10,891 nucleotides of DNA from CAYRZF01 sp964428805 (GCA_964428805.1 CAYRZF010000071.1:1-10891); one strand, 5' to 3'. Counted from the stretch's first letter, positions 1 to 6,446 are shown. Made by a program: numbers and translations. Notes: generated by a model from the sequence alone, not told the origin.

Positions 1-303
1 GAAGTCATTGCGGTGAAGCCCGCGGATCTTGTGGGTCCACCAGGTCACCGTCACGCGGCCCCATTCGGTGAGCAGAGCGGGATGATGGCCTTCTTCCTCG
101 GCGAGCGCGCCGACGCGATCAGTGAAGGCCAAAGCCTCGGCAAAGTCAGGGAAGGAGAACACCCGCTCCAACCTCAGAATGCCGTCCCGCTCGACGAGTT
201 CCCAGTCGGGGACTTGTGGCTTGAGTTCCTGAATCTCCGCCTCGGTCACCCGCGGTGCCCCGCGCCGGCAGGCGACACACTTTTCGCCCGTCAATTGACT
301 CAT
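1..303 (-). CDS. phhB: Pterin-4a-carbinolamine dehydratase, 3' end cut by window edge
   Basis: This cytoplasmic enzyme dehydrates 4a-hydroxytetrahydropterin, recycling the cofactor used by aromatic amino acid hydroxylases. The 101 visible residues start MSQLTGEKCVACRRGAP and carry the family signature EGHHP (His73, His74), then a conserved Trp81 and the TWWTHK strand with His91, the three active-site histidines of the family. The N-terminal Cys9/Cys12 pair resembles other bacterial members. The frame stays open to base 1 and ends in GLHRNDF, so by family length only about ten residues are missing. The start ATG (303-301) overlaps the TGA of the upstream dehydrogenase (302-300) as ATGA, which points to translational coupling. 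No phenylalanine hydroxylase gene lies in the window, so the physiological partner is unknown. Confidence 0.9.
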   Translation of the reverse strand, partial: MSQLTGEKCVACRRGAPRVTEAEIQELKPQVPDWELVERDGILRLERVFSFPDFAEALAFTDRVGALAEEEGHHPALLTEWGRVTVTWWTHKIRGLHRNDF

Positions 304-1319
304 TCAGACACCTTGGCCCAGAGCCGCTTTTCCAGGCGCTCCCACACCTCCGGATTGACGAGATGCGGCGGGCGCTCACCCCGGAGGACCTGGAGGATCT
401 GGGTCGCCGCCGATACGGCCAGGTCGCGCTTGGCCTCGACCGTCACCCCCGCGACGTGCGGCGTCAGGATGAGATTTCCCAGCTCATAGAGCGGGCTGTC
501 GGGCGACGGCGGCTCGGGCTCGAAGACGTCCAGAGCGGCCCCGGCGATCCAGCCATCCTTCAAGGCGCGGATGAGCGCCGCCTGTTGCACGACGGGACCG
601 CGCGCGGTGTTGATGAGAAAGGCGTCCCGGCGCATCTGCCGCAGTTCGGCCTCGCCGATCATGCCTCGGGTCTCCTCCGTCAATTCCGGATGCAGGGAGA
701 CGAAGTCGGCTTCCCGGAGGAGCGGCCCTAGCTCCTTCACCCACGTCGCCCCGACCGCCTCGGCCTTGCTCGGCGGGACGTAGGGATCGTACACCAGCAC
801 CCGCATCCGAAAGGCGGCCACGCACTTTCGCGCGACCTCGGTCCCGATCTGGCCGCACCCGATGACGCCGAGCGTCCGCCCCTCGAGGTGAAAACGGGTT
901 GATCGATGGCCCTCGGCCCAGCCCTCGCCCAGCCGCGCGCGAATGTCCGAGCGCGTGATCTGTTTCGCCAGATCGAGCATGAGTCCCACGGTGTGTTCCG
1001 AGACCGGCACGGCCCCGAGACCCGGGTTATTGACCACCGCGACACCCTTGGCCGTGGCGGCCTGGATGTCGATGGCGTCGGTGCCGCGCCCCGACGTGCT
1101 GATGACGAGCAAATCGTTTCCCTCGCGGATGGCATCGCCGCGGAGCCGCGCGGGATAGCGGACGGCGACCGCCGCGGCGCCGCGGACGGCCTCGCGGATC
1201 GCGCCCTGGGTCGGGTCGTGAAGGACCTGGACCTCGGTATGGCGAGCGAGCAGCTCCTCGCCGGCCGGATCGTACATCGACTCGATCAGCAACACTCGCG
1301 GTCGCTTGGTCGCTGGCAT
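300..1319 (-). CDS. D-isomer-specific 2-hydroxyacid dehydrogenase (SerA/glyoxylate reductase-like)
   Basis: This is an NAD(P)-dependent oxidoreductase interconverting 2-oxoacids and D-2-hydroxyacids in the cytoplasm. Starting at MPATKRPRVLLIE, it has 339 residues. The Rossmann motif GCGQIG is at ~154-159. The catalytic trio of the family is visible as Arg240 in NTARGPVV, Glu269 in DVFEPEP and His288 in LTPHVAG. There is no C-terminal ACT regulatory domain, unlike long phosphoglycerate dehydrogenases, so the exact substrate is open. I chose ATG 1319 because GGGAG sits 7 nt upstream and family proteins begin close to this point. A GTG at 1349 would add ten residues and overlap the aldolase stop as GTGA, so it remains possible. 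The gene sits between an RraA-like aldolase and a pterin dehydratase. A 2-oxoacid released by the aldolase could be its substrate, which is inference. Confidence 0.9.
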   Translation of the reverse strand: MPATKRPRVLLIESMYDPAGEELLARHTEVQVLHDPTQGAIREAVRGAAAVAVRYPARLRGDAIREGNDLLVISTSGRGTDAIDIQAATAKGVAVVNNPGLGAVPVSEHTVGLMLDLAKQITRSDIRARLGEGWAEGHRSTRFHLEGRTLGVIGCGQIGTEVARKCVAAFRMRVLVYDPYVPPSKAEAVGATWVKELGPLLREADFVSLHPELTEETRGMIGEAELRQMRRDAFLINTARGPVVQQAALIRALKDGWIAGAALDVFEPEPPSPDSPLYELGNLILTPHVAGVTVEAKRDLAVSAATQILQVLRGERPPHLVNPEVWERLEKRLWAKVSE

Positions 1320-1345
1320 GCATGGACTCCCGGAGAACGGGCGCG

Positions 1346-2035
1346 TCACCGGGTGGCGCGGCCAGAGGTCATCTGATCATACTTGACGCGCTCGTGGGCC
1401 GCGATCGGGTTGACTCCCTGAGCGATCCAATCCTTGACGCGTTCTTCCGTCTCCGCGCACTCCTGGGCAATTTTCAGCACGTCCGTGATGTGCTCCTGAG
1501 GTACCACCACGACTCCGTTGTCGTCCGCCATGACGAGGTCCCCCGCCCGGGCCCGCACGCCCGCCAGCTGCACCTCGATGCTGTGGCCCGCGAAGGCGCA
1601 ACGGTTTCGGATCGACTGCTGAATGACGCCCTTGGCGTACGCCGGGAACCCCTGCGCCTTCATCTCGTCCACATCGCGCGTGACGCCGTCGATCACGACT
1701 CCGACGAGGCCGTGCTGGATGGCCGTGAATGTGGCGACTCCTCCCCAGCTGTTGACGTCCATCCGGCCGCCCTGATCAATGACCAGCACGTCTCCGGGCT
1801 TCGCGGCGACAATGGCCTCGAGTGTCCCGAGCACCGGGGACGCCGACCCTTCGGGGATCAGCTTCATTGTCATCGCCCGGCCGACGACCTTCTGGCACCC
1901 GGGCCAGAGCGGCAGGATCCCGTGGGGCGCCCCTTTCAGCTGCAGGCGGTCCAGGCCGTCTGACACGTTTGAGGTGGACAACTTGAGGTACGCCTGCACG
2001 ATGGGATCGCGACTGGGGGTCGGGAACGGCGCCAT
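1346..2035 (-). CDS. RraA-like protein, probable 4-hydroxy-4-methyl-2-oxoglutarate aldolase/oxaloacetate decarboxylase
   Basis: This 229-aa protein belongs to the RraA/HMG-aldolase fold, formerly mis-annotated as dimethylmenaquinone methyltransferase. Aldolase members split 4-hydroxy-4-methyl-2-oxoglutarate to pyruvate at the end of protocatechuate/gallate meta-cleavage and often decarboxylate oxaloacetate. Visible core motifs are GDVLVID (81-87), SWGG (96-99), and VVIDGVTRD (113-121) with the Arg120-Asp121 pair that binds substrate and divalent metal in the family. The MADDNGVVVVP strand follows at 169-179. Bacterial RraA itself (RNase E inhibitor) is ~160 aa; the longer N-terminus and tail favour the aldolase-like branch. 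The start is fixed by AAGGAGG about 9 nt upstream and by an in-frame TAA just before it. It heads the cluster leading into the 2-hydroxyacid dehydrogenase gene. Substrate specificity cannot be read from sequence. Confidence 0.88.
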   Translation of the reverse strand: MAPFPTPSRDPIVQAYLKLSTSNVSDGLDRLQLKGAPHGILPLWPGCQKVVGRAMTMKLIPEGSASPVLGTLEAIVAAKPGDVLVIDQGGRMDVNSWGGVATFTAIQHGLVGVVIDGVTRDVDEMKAQGFPAYAKGVIQQSIRNRCAFAGHSIEVQLAGVRARAGDLVMADDNGVVVVPQEHITDVLKIAQECAETEERVKDWIAQGVNPIAAHERVKYDQMTSGRATR

Positions 2036-2205
2036 GCGGAGGTCCCTCCTTTACGGGATAAACATGGTATCCTCCGGAGACATCAAAGTAAATCAGCGGC
2101 TCCGGGTAGGCACTCCCGTCAGGGCATGCTCGAATAATGTCGTAGGCCTCTTCGGGATCAACACCCGATACCCTTAACATCGCATTCCACGACGGAGGTA
2201 TACGG
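2036..2205. promoter_or_regulatory. Divergent intergenic region between the RraA-like aldolase and MlaC-like genes
   Basis: This 170-bp spacer must hold the promoters for both divergently transcribed genes unless transcription enters from elsewhere. The ribosome binding sites are clear: AAGGAGG for the leftward gene and GGAGG at 2194-2198 for mlaC. I find no convincing -35/-10 pair on either strand. A minus-strand reading frame from 2180 gives about 48 protein-like residues before running into the aldolase gene; see the findings. Confidence 0.4.
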
Positions 2206-2805
2206 ATGCGCCGTATTCGGTACCCGATTCTTGTCCTCGCGGGACTCTTCGCCCTTTTCGCGGCTCAGGCGTGGGCAGGAGCCCCAACAGAGCAGCTCAG
2301 GAGCTCCATCGACAGGATCATCCCGATTCTCCAGGACCCGGCCCTCAAGGCTGACGGAAAACTCACGGATCGGCGCGCCGCCGTCCGGGCTGTCGCCAGC
2401 GAAATCTTCGACTTCGCCGAGAGCGCCAAGCGCTGCCTGGGTCGGCACTGGGAGAGCCGGACGGACCAGGAGCGGGAGGAGTTCACCCGGCTCTTCCAGG
2501 ACCTGCTGGAACGCACGTACATCTCCAAGCTCGAATCGTACGGGGGAGAGCAGATCACGTATACGGCCGAATCGGTGAACGGAGACCTCGCCACGGTCAA
2601 GACGAAGATCATCACCAAGAAGGGCTCCGAGTTCCCCGTAGACTACCAGATACTCCGGCGCGGGGATCGCTGGTTCGTGTACGACATCTTCATCGACGGC
2701 GTGAGCTTTGTCGCCAATTATCGCGCCCAGTTCAACAAGATCATCCAAACCTCGTCCTACGAGGAGCTCGTCAGAAAAATCAAGACAAAACAGGAGAGCT
2801 TATAG
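2206..2805 (+). CDS. mlaC: MlaC/Ttg2D-type periplasmic phospholipid-binding protein
   Basis: MlaC proteins shuttle phospholipids across the periplasm between an outer-membrane MlaA complex and the inner-membrane MlaFEDB ABC transporter. The 199-residue product begins with a signal peptide (MRRIRYPILVLAGLFALFAA, likely cleaved after AWA at residue 24). It then shows the family pattern: a helix with RSSIDRIIPILQDP, the RAAVRAVASEIFDFAESAKRCLG block, FTRLFQDLLERTYISKLESY, and the VKTKI...PVDYQILRRGDRWFVYDIFIDGVSFVANYRAQF beta-sheet region typical of the fold. GGAGG lies 7 nt before the ATG. Neither mlaD, mlaE, mlaF nor mlaA is in the window, so it is encoded as an orphan here. Its last six bases overlap the 3' end of the convergent hydrolase gene. 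Partner identity is therefore unknown, but family assignment is firm. Confidence 0.88.
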   Translation: MRRIRYPILVLAGLFALFAAQAWAGAPTEQLRSSIDRIIPILQDPALKADGKLTDRRAAVRAVASEIFDFAESAKRCLGRHWESRTDQEREEFTRLFQDLLERTYISKLESYGGEQITYTAESVNGDLATVKTKIITKKGSEFPVDYQILRRGDRWFVYDIFIDGVSFVANYRAQFNKIIQTSSYEELVRKIKTKQESL

Positions 2806-3699
2806 GAGCTCGCGCGCCTGAAGAGACCGGCCGGCAAGGACAGTCGTGAGCGCCGGCGGGGCATCCGGCAGCGGGCGGCGCGCGATGGTGGAGGCCTGAA
2901 TCTCCATCGGCACAGCGACGCCAAGGAACCGGGCCACCAGAGCGGCCGAGCGCGCATCCTTCCAGTAGTCGCCGTGGCCGTTGCCGGACAACTGCCGCCG
3001 CTCTGTCCACAGACCAGCCGGTTGCCCAAAGCGTCCCACGGCGGTGGGAAAGAATCCTTCTCCGGCGGCGGTCTGCCCCAGCGGGAAGGCCCAACGCAAC
3101 ACGTTATCGTCCCGCGAATACAGGGTCAGCGTTTTCCTCGACAGGACGGCTCCCGGCCAGAGACGCCGCCCGGGCTCGACCATATCCACCTGGACCGCGG
3201 CCGCCATGAGGCAGGTCCCCGCAAAGCGCGCCGAGGCGGAAGGCGCCGCGGCGAGCCGGTCGAGGAGCTCCAGGATCACGCGGTTCCCCAGGGAGTGGGC
3301 AACGAGGTAGATCTCCGTCGGGGTTCCTCCCGGTCCCGCCAGCGTCGGCAGATACCTCGCCAGGACCGCCGCTGAATCTTTCGCCGGACCCATCTCGAAG
3401 GGATAGCTGAGGAAGGACACCGGCCCCAGATCCGCGTCCCCGGGCCAATACACTTTGCCGAGGTCGGCCAGGAGCGCGGCGGCACCCCTCCCGATTTTCT
3501 TCAGATCTTCCGTGAACTCTTTGTAGCTCGCCCGCGCCGCGTCCTCGGTGCTGTTGTACCCGTGCACCAGCAGCACCACACGGCGCCGTCCATGCGGAAA
3601 AGGCGGGGTCACTTCCCGGACCTCCCGCGCCACCGGGCCGCCGGCCCGCCGCGTCCGGACACTCAGCTCGTTCCACACCTCGCCGACCACGCCGATCAC
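2800..3699 (-). CDS. Alpha/beta hydrolase, DUF900-like serine esterase/lipase fold
   Basis: This 299-aa predicted alpha/beta hydrolase has an oxyanion-region HG at 46-47 in LLVHGYNST and the nucleophile elbow VAHSLGN with Ser136. An acid candidate is Asp197/198 in YSRDDNV, and His242 in GNGHGDYW is a good catalytic base. The early HGYN motif, followed by a long insertion before AHSLGN, resembles the DUF900 hydrolase group. No signal peptide is seen. A longer reading frame exists to 3891, but its first 64 codons overlap the upstream membrane-protein gene and look non-native. The GTG at 3699 overlaps that gene's TGA as GTGA, giving a coupled start. Substrate is unknown. Pairing with a membrane protein suggests work at the inner face of the membrane, which is inference. 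Confidence 0.75.
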   Translation of the reverse strand: MIGVVGEVWNELSVRTRRAGGPVAREVREVTPPFPHGRRRVVLLVHGYNSTEDAARASYKEFTEDLKKIGRGAAALLADLGKVYWPGDADLGPVSFLSYPFEMGPAKDSAAVLARYLPTLAGPGGTPTEIYLVAHSLGNRVILELLDRLAAAPSASARFAGTCLMAAAVQVDMVEPGRRLWPGAVLSRKTLTLYSRDDNVLRWAFPLGQTAAGEGFFPTAVGRFGQPAGLWTERRQLSGNGHGDYWKDARSAALVARFLGVAVPMEIQASTIARRPLPDAPPALTTVLAGRSLQARELL

Positions 3700-4457
3700 T
3701 TCCGCAGCTGCTGTAAGGCCGCGACGAGGTCGCGAGCGACGGGGGCCAAGAAGCCCCCCAGGATCGCCGCCACGAGGTACAGCCCCAGGCGTCGGAACGT
3801 CAAGATCGGCTCGTTGGTAAAGAGCCACAATCCTGCCACGATGAAGAGGCCGCTCAAGACGATGGAGGCGATCTGGAGGCACAGCTTCCACCGGAAACCG
3901 GCCGAGATCTGGAGCCCGTCGAGGCTCCGCTGCACCTGGTGGGTCACGCGGTTACGCGGGTCCACCAGGTCGGCCAGCCGGCTCTTCTCTTCCTCCGTCA
4001 ACTGCGCCCGTGGCTTCTCCGCCAGAGGACGGGCGCCCACGAGCTTCTTCACGTCCTCGGCGCTCGCCTGGGCGGCGAGGCAGTACAGCAGATGCGGGTG
4101 GTGCCACGGGTAGTCCAGGACGATCTGTGTAGCCGCGTTCATCTGGCCGCTCACCTGCTCGATGGGCAAATCATAAAGCGCTTCCCGGTCACCCGACGTC
4201 GCCAGCCGGATCAAATCCTTCTCGGCTTCCTCGGGATCGGCCTCGAATCCCTGGACGAGGCGGGCCTGCCTCGCCTGATTCTGCAGCCAGCCCTTCACCC
4301 ACCACGCCTGAAACCAGCGGCGCAGCGGGACCATGTCCTTGACTGTCTGAATGAACGCCATGCTGATGACGCCCACCGCGGCCAGCGCGGTGGCGAAGGG
4401 AAACGCCCACTCATAGACAGCCTTGACCGCCTCCTGGATTGCCCTGGGAATCTCCAT
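3696..4457 (-). CDS. Unrecognised three-TM membrane protein
   Basis: I do not recognise this 253-aa protein. It has one hydrophobic segment near the N-terminus (~18-38, EWAFPFATALAAVGVISMAFI). A long polar, helix-rich domain follows (~45-188) with many Trp and Arg residues (RRWFQAWWVKGW), HH at 119-120 and charged stretches. Two closely spaced membrane segments come next (~190-213 and ~222-242), and the end is QQLRK. The large middle domain should lie on one side of the membrane. The start has a strong GGGGAGG 8 nt upstream. It lies 19 nt after the adenosyltransferase gene and its stop overlaps the hydrolase start (GTGA), so the last two genes are probably co-translated. A joint role with the hydrolase is likely but its nature is unknown. 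Confidence 0.7.
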   Translation of the reverse strand: MEIPRAIQEAVKAVYEWAFPFATALAAVGVISMAFIQTVKDMVPLRRWFQAWWVKGWLQNQARQARLVQGFEADPEEAEKDLIRLATSGDREALYDLPIEQVSGQMNAATQIVLDYPWHHPHLLYCLAAQASAEDVKKLVGARPLAEKPRAQLTEEEKSRLADLVDPRNRVTHQVQRSLDGLQISAGFRWKLCLQIASIVLSGLFIVAGLWLFTNEPILTFRRLGLYLVAAILGGFLAPVARDLVAALQQLRK

Positions 4458-4476
4458 CCTCGACGCCTCCCCTCAC

Positions 4477-5091
4477 TCACTTCCGTTTTTTGCGCGCGTG
4501 GCTCTGGAGCCCACGCTCCCAGAGATATTCAGTCTCGCCGAGATGTTTGCCGACCCAGCGCGAGAGCACGAAGAAGAGGTCGCTCAGCCGGTTCACATAT
4601 CGAAGCGGGCCTTCCCCGATCGGCTCGACACGCGAGAGCGCGAGGATCTCCCGTTCCGCGCGGCGACACACCGTGCGGCATTGGTGGAGAAAGCCACCGA
4701 TGCGGCCGCCACCGGGAAGGGTGAATGACCTCAGCGGTGCGAGCTCCTTCTGGCAGCGATCCATGAGCGCTTCGAGCGCCTTCACCTCAGCGTCGCCGAT
4801 GCGGTGCATGCCCTCGTACACCGCGTCCTCCGGCGTGGCCAGCTCGCTCCCGAGATCGAAGAGCTGGTTCTGGAGTCGTCGGAACACCTCGTCGAGCCAG
4901 CGGTGCTTCTCCCCTTCCTCGAGCCGCTCCTCGTTAAAGACGCGCGCGAGGCCGAGCACCGAGTTGAGCTCGTCGATCGTGCCGTACGCGGCGATCCGCG
5001 GCGAATCTTTCGGGACGCGCTTGCCGCCGACCAGCGCGGTCATCCCTTTGTCGCCCGTGCGCGTGTACACGCGCGTGATACTGATCGTCAT
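4477..5091 (-). CDS. Cob(I)alamin adenosyltransferase, PduO type
   Basis: This enzyme transfers the adenosyl group of ATP to Co(I) of corrinoids, making coenzyme B12 for adenosylcobalamin enzymes such as methylmalonyl-CoA mutase. The 204-aa product carries the full set of family motifs: the ATP-binding TRTGDKG (10-16), AYGTIDELNS (35-44), LFDLGSELATP (78-87), FTLPGG (123-128), CRRAERE (142-148) and YVNRLSDLFFVLSR (165-178). Length and motif order match the human MMAB/bacterial PduO family. GGGAGG lies about 9 nt upstream of the ATG. That ATG also overlaps the TGA of a 49-codon phosphotriesterase remnant. No corrinoid-dependent enzyme is encoded within the window, so its client is elsewhere. 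I leave the symbol empty because pduO/cobO naming varies. Confidence 0.92.
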   Translation of the reverse strand: MTISITRVYTRTGDKGMTALVGGKRVPKDSPRIAAYGTIDELNSVLGLARVFNEERLEEGEKHRWLDEVFRRLQNQLFDLGSELATPEDAVYEGMHRIGDAEVKALEALMDRCQKELAPLRSFTLPGGGRIGGFLHQCRTVCRRAEREILALSRVEPIGEGPLRYVNRLSDLFFVLSRWVGKHLGETEYLWERGLQSHARKKRK

Positions 5092-5237
5092 GACCCTGAC
5101 CTCCCTGAGGCTCGGCTACTGCAAGAATGTCTCCCCACGATGGATCGATCGCCGGTGGCCACCAGAGCGTGCGGGAGCGTGATCCCGAGCTCCTCGCCGG
5201 GGACCGTGCCTAGGACGGTCTGGGCCTTGCCCGCCAT
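5088..5237 (-). pseudogene. 5' remnant of a phosphotriesterase-family gene, now a 49-codon leader ORF
   Basis: On the minus strand an ORF begins MAGKAQTVLGTVPGEELGIT and continues LPHALVATGDRSIVG before turning into low-complexity SSRASGRSGS. The first ~25 residues match the N-terminal strand of phosphotriesterase-like metal hydrolases, whose usual form is QTVLGP...LG.TL.HEHL. Here the metal-ligand HEH reads HAL, and everything after it (about 300 residues) is missing, so it cannot be active. The ORF starts 11 nt after the RidA-family stop. Its TGA overlaps the adenosyltransferase ATG as ATGA, so it may still serve as a translated leader. The start lacks a good ribosome binding site. Family match is by eye over a short stretch. 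Confidence 0.5.
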
Positions 5238-5248
5238 CGGAGATCGCA

Positions 5249-5644
5249 TCACGGCGCAGGCCGAACAATGAGATCGATTTCCACCAGCGCGCCCAGGGCG
5301 AGCGCGGTGACGCCCACCGTCGTCCGTGCCGGGAACCGCCCGGATCTGAAATAGCTGGCGTACACGCCGTTCACAGCTGGATAGTCGGCGAAGTTGACCA
5401 GGTAGATCCGGGCTATGACTGCGCGGTCCAGACTGGTCCCCGCCCCACGAAGAACCGTCTGGAGGTTCCGCATCACCTGGTGCGTCTGCTCGACGCTGCC
5501 ACCTGGAACCAGCGCACCGGTCTGCGGATCCGTCCCCAGTTGGCCAGTCACGAAGAGGAAGTCGCCTGCGCGCACAGCGTGGCTGTATGGGGCCGTGGGC
5601 GGCGGCGGCGGGGCATCAGGAAACATGAGGAACTCCAGATCCAT
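5249..5644 (-). CDS. RidA family (YjgF/YER057c/UK114) protein
   Basis: RidA-type proteins are small trimeric enzymes that hydrolyse reactive enamines/imines formed by PLP enzymes, while other subfamilies act in specific catabolic routes. The 131-aa product has the family landmarks: TAPYSHAVRAGDFLFVTGQLGTDPQTGALVPG near the N-terminus, the EQTHQVMRNLQTVL helix, and the C-terminal block FPARTTVGVTALALGALVEIDLI. That block has Arg107, the conserved carboxylate-binding residue of active RidA members, and Glu122. An unusual PPPPP run precedes the first strand. GAGGAG lies 8 nt upstream of the ATG. It sits 30 nt after mscL on the same strand. Whether it is true RidA or a catabolic paralogue cannot be decided here. 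Confidence 0.9.
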   Translation of the reverse strand: MDLEFLMFPDAPPPPPTAPYSHAVRAGDFLFVTGQLGTDPQTGALVPGGSVEQTHQVMRNLQTVLRGAGTSLDRAVIARIYLVNFADYPAVNGVYASYFRSGRFPARTTVGVTALALGALVEIDLIVRPAP

Positions 5645-5674
5645 GGCGTGGCTCCTCGGGGCGAGGATTTCCTG

Positions 5675-6076
5675 CTACGCGGGGCTCGTGCAGTGTTTGC
5701 AGCGCGTCGCTTTCGCGAGAATGCTATCGCCACAGGCCGCGCAGGTCTTCATGGGAGGACCCGGCGGAGCGGGCTTTTCCTTCAGGAGGGCGCGCGTGAT
5801 GAGAAAGACGAAGAAGGCAATGATGGCGAAGTCCGCGACGGACCCGAGGAAGTTTCCCGCGCCCAGGGCCGACAGGACCTTGCCGTCCGGGGCCGTCTTG
5901 AGCGGGATCTGCCAGGCCCGCCAGTCCCCGCCGACGAGAAACAGACTGACGACAGGCATCAGCAGATCGCCCACGACGGAGGACACCACCTTGCCGATGG
6001 CCGCGCCGATGATGACCCCCACCGCGAGGGCCAGCGCGTTAGTCTTGCGGAGAAACTCGAAAAACTCGCCTAGCAT
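5675..6076 (-). CDS. mscL: Large-conductance mechanosensitive channel MscL with C-terminal zinc ribbon
   Basis: MscL is the homopentameric inner-membrane emergency valve that opens under hypo-osmotic shock. The 133-aa product begins MLGEFFEFLRKTNALALAVG, giving the amphipathic N-terminal helix and TM1 with the Ala/Gly-rich pore stretch (VGVIIGAAIGKVVSSVVGDLLMP, 19-41). A periplasmic loop (~50-78) follows, then TM2 (SVADFAIIAFFVFLITRALL, ~79-98). After a Pro-rich linker (KPAPPGPP) the usual cytoplasmic helix bundle is absent. In its place is a four-cysteine knuckle, CAACGDSILAKATRCKHC (Cys112, 115, 126, 129), a zinc-ribbon pattern. GGAGGAGG sits about 8 nt before the ATG. It is first in the leftward cluster. 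Channel identity is firm; metal binding is inferred. Confidence 0.93.
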   Translation of the reverse strand: MLGEFFEFLRKTNALALAVGVIIGAAIGKVVSSVVGDLLMPVVSLFLVGGDWRAWQIPLKTAPDGKVLSALGAGNFLGSVADFAIIAFFVFLITRALLKEKPAPPGPPMKTCAACGDSILAKATRCKHCTSPA

Positions 6077-6090
6077 CTGACCCCTCCTCC

Positions 6091-6186
6091 CCTGAAAATG
6101 CTGGACTTACAACCGTCAGTCGTCTTGAGCTGAAGTGGGCTGGAATGGGCCTGAATAAGCTTGGCGTGGGCACAAAATGGGCACAA
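6091..6186. repeat. Dispersed repeat, copy 1, with two GGGCACA boxes 11 bp apart
   Basis: This copy begins CCTGAAAATGCTGGACTTAC (6091-6110), passes through GGGCTGGAATGGGCCTGAAT, and ends with GGGCACA at 6168-6174 and again at 6179-6185. The first block recurs at 10810-10831 with four mismatches in 22. The GGGCTGGAAT...GGGCACA part recurs at 10642-10690. It lies immediately upstream of the mscL ribosome binding site and marks the left edge of the accessory region. Its role is unknown; association with tRNA relics at the other end suggests a recombination scar. Confidence 0.6.
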
Positions 6187-6207
6187 CCGAGGTCCCGCGC
6201 GAATCTT

Positions 6208-6438
6208 CTACTCGTCCCGGCGGCCTCGCGCTTCCTCCGCGACCCTGATCTCCTCGGCGAACATGCCGACGTGCAGCGGGCAGGGTGGCTTGTTCTCGTC
6301 AACGTACTGACACTCGGTTTGGTTACACTGAACGAAATATCCTCGCGGCCGCCCGAAGCCGTTCGATCGACGGAGACGGATCACGACCGTTTCGGATACC
6401 ACCTCGCACCCGAACTCCCGCGTGTGTCCTCGGCTCAT
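6208..6438 (-). CDS. Small cysteine-rich protein of unknown function
   Basis: I do not recognise this 76-aa protein. It has a basic N-terminal half (VVIRLRRSNGFGRPRGYFVQ). Next comes a compact metal-binding-like motif with Cys38, Cys43, Cys53 and His56 in CNQTECQYVDENKPPCPLH, and a charged C-terminal helix (EEIRVAEEARGRRDE). The spacing C-x4-C-x9-C-x2-H would suit a small zinc knuckle, and Cys11 is a further cysteine. There is no signal peptide or membrane segment. AGGAG lies 5 nt before the ATG and overlaps the TAG stop of the preceding gene, only 8 nt away, so the two are translated as a pair. Its coherent composition and strong RBS argue that it is real. Confidence 0.62.
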   Translation of the reverse strand: MSRGHTREFGCEVVSETVVIRLRRSNGFGRPRGYFVQCNQTECQYVDENKPPCPLHVGMFAEEIRVAEEARGRRDE

Positions 6439-6446
6439 ATGATCTC

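Noticed and set aside
1776..2034. Continuation of the 2180 minus-strand frame through the aldolase gene
   Set aside because: Beyond the spacer it becomes Arg/Pro-rich and out of frame with a firmly identified gene.
3700..3891. 64-codon N-terminal extension of the alpha/beta hydrolase
   Set aside because: It overlaps the membrane-protein gene, is Arg/Pro/Gly-rich like an out-of-frame read, and the GTGA overlap at 3699 gives a natural start.
5238..5248. Ribosome binding site for the phosphotriesterase stub
   Set aside because: No purine-rich Shine-Dalgarno is visible in the 11-nt gap after the RidA-family stop.
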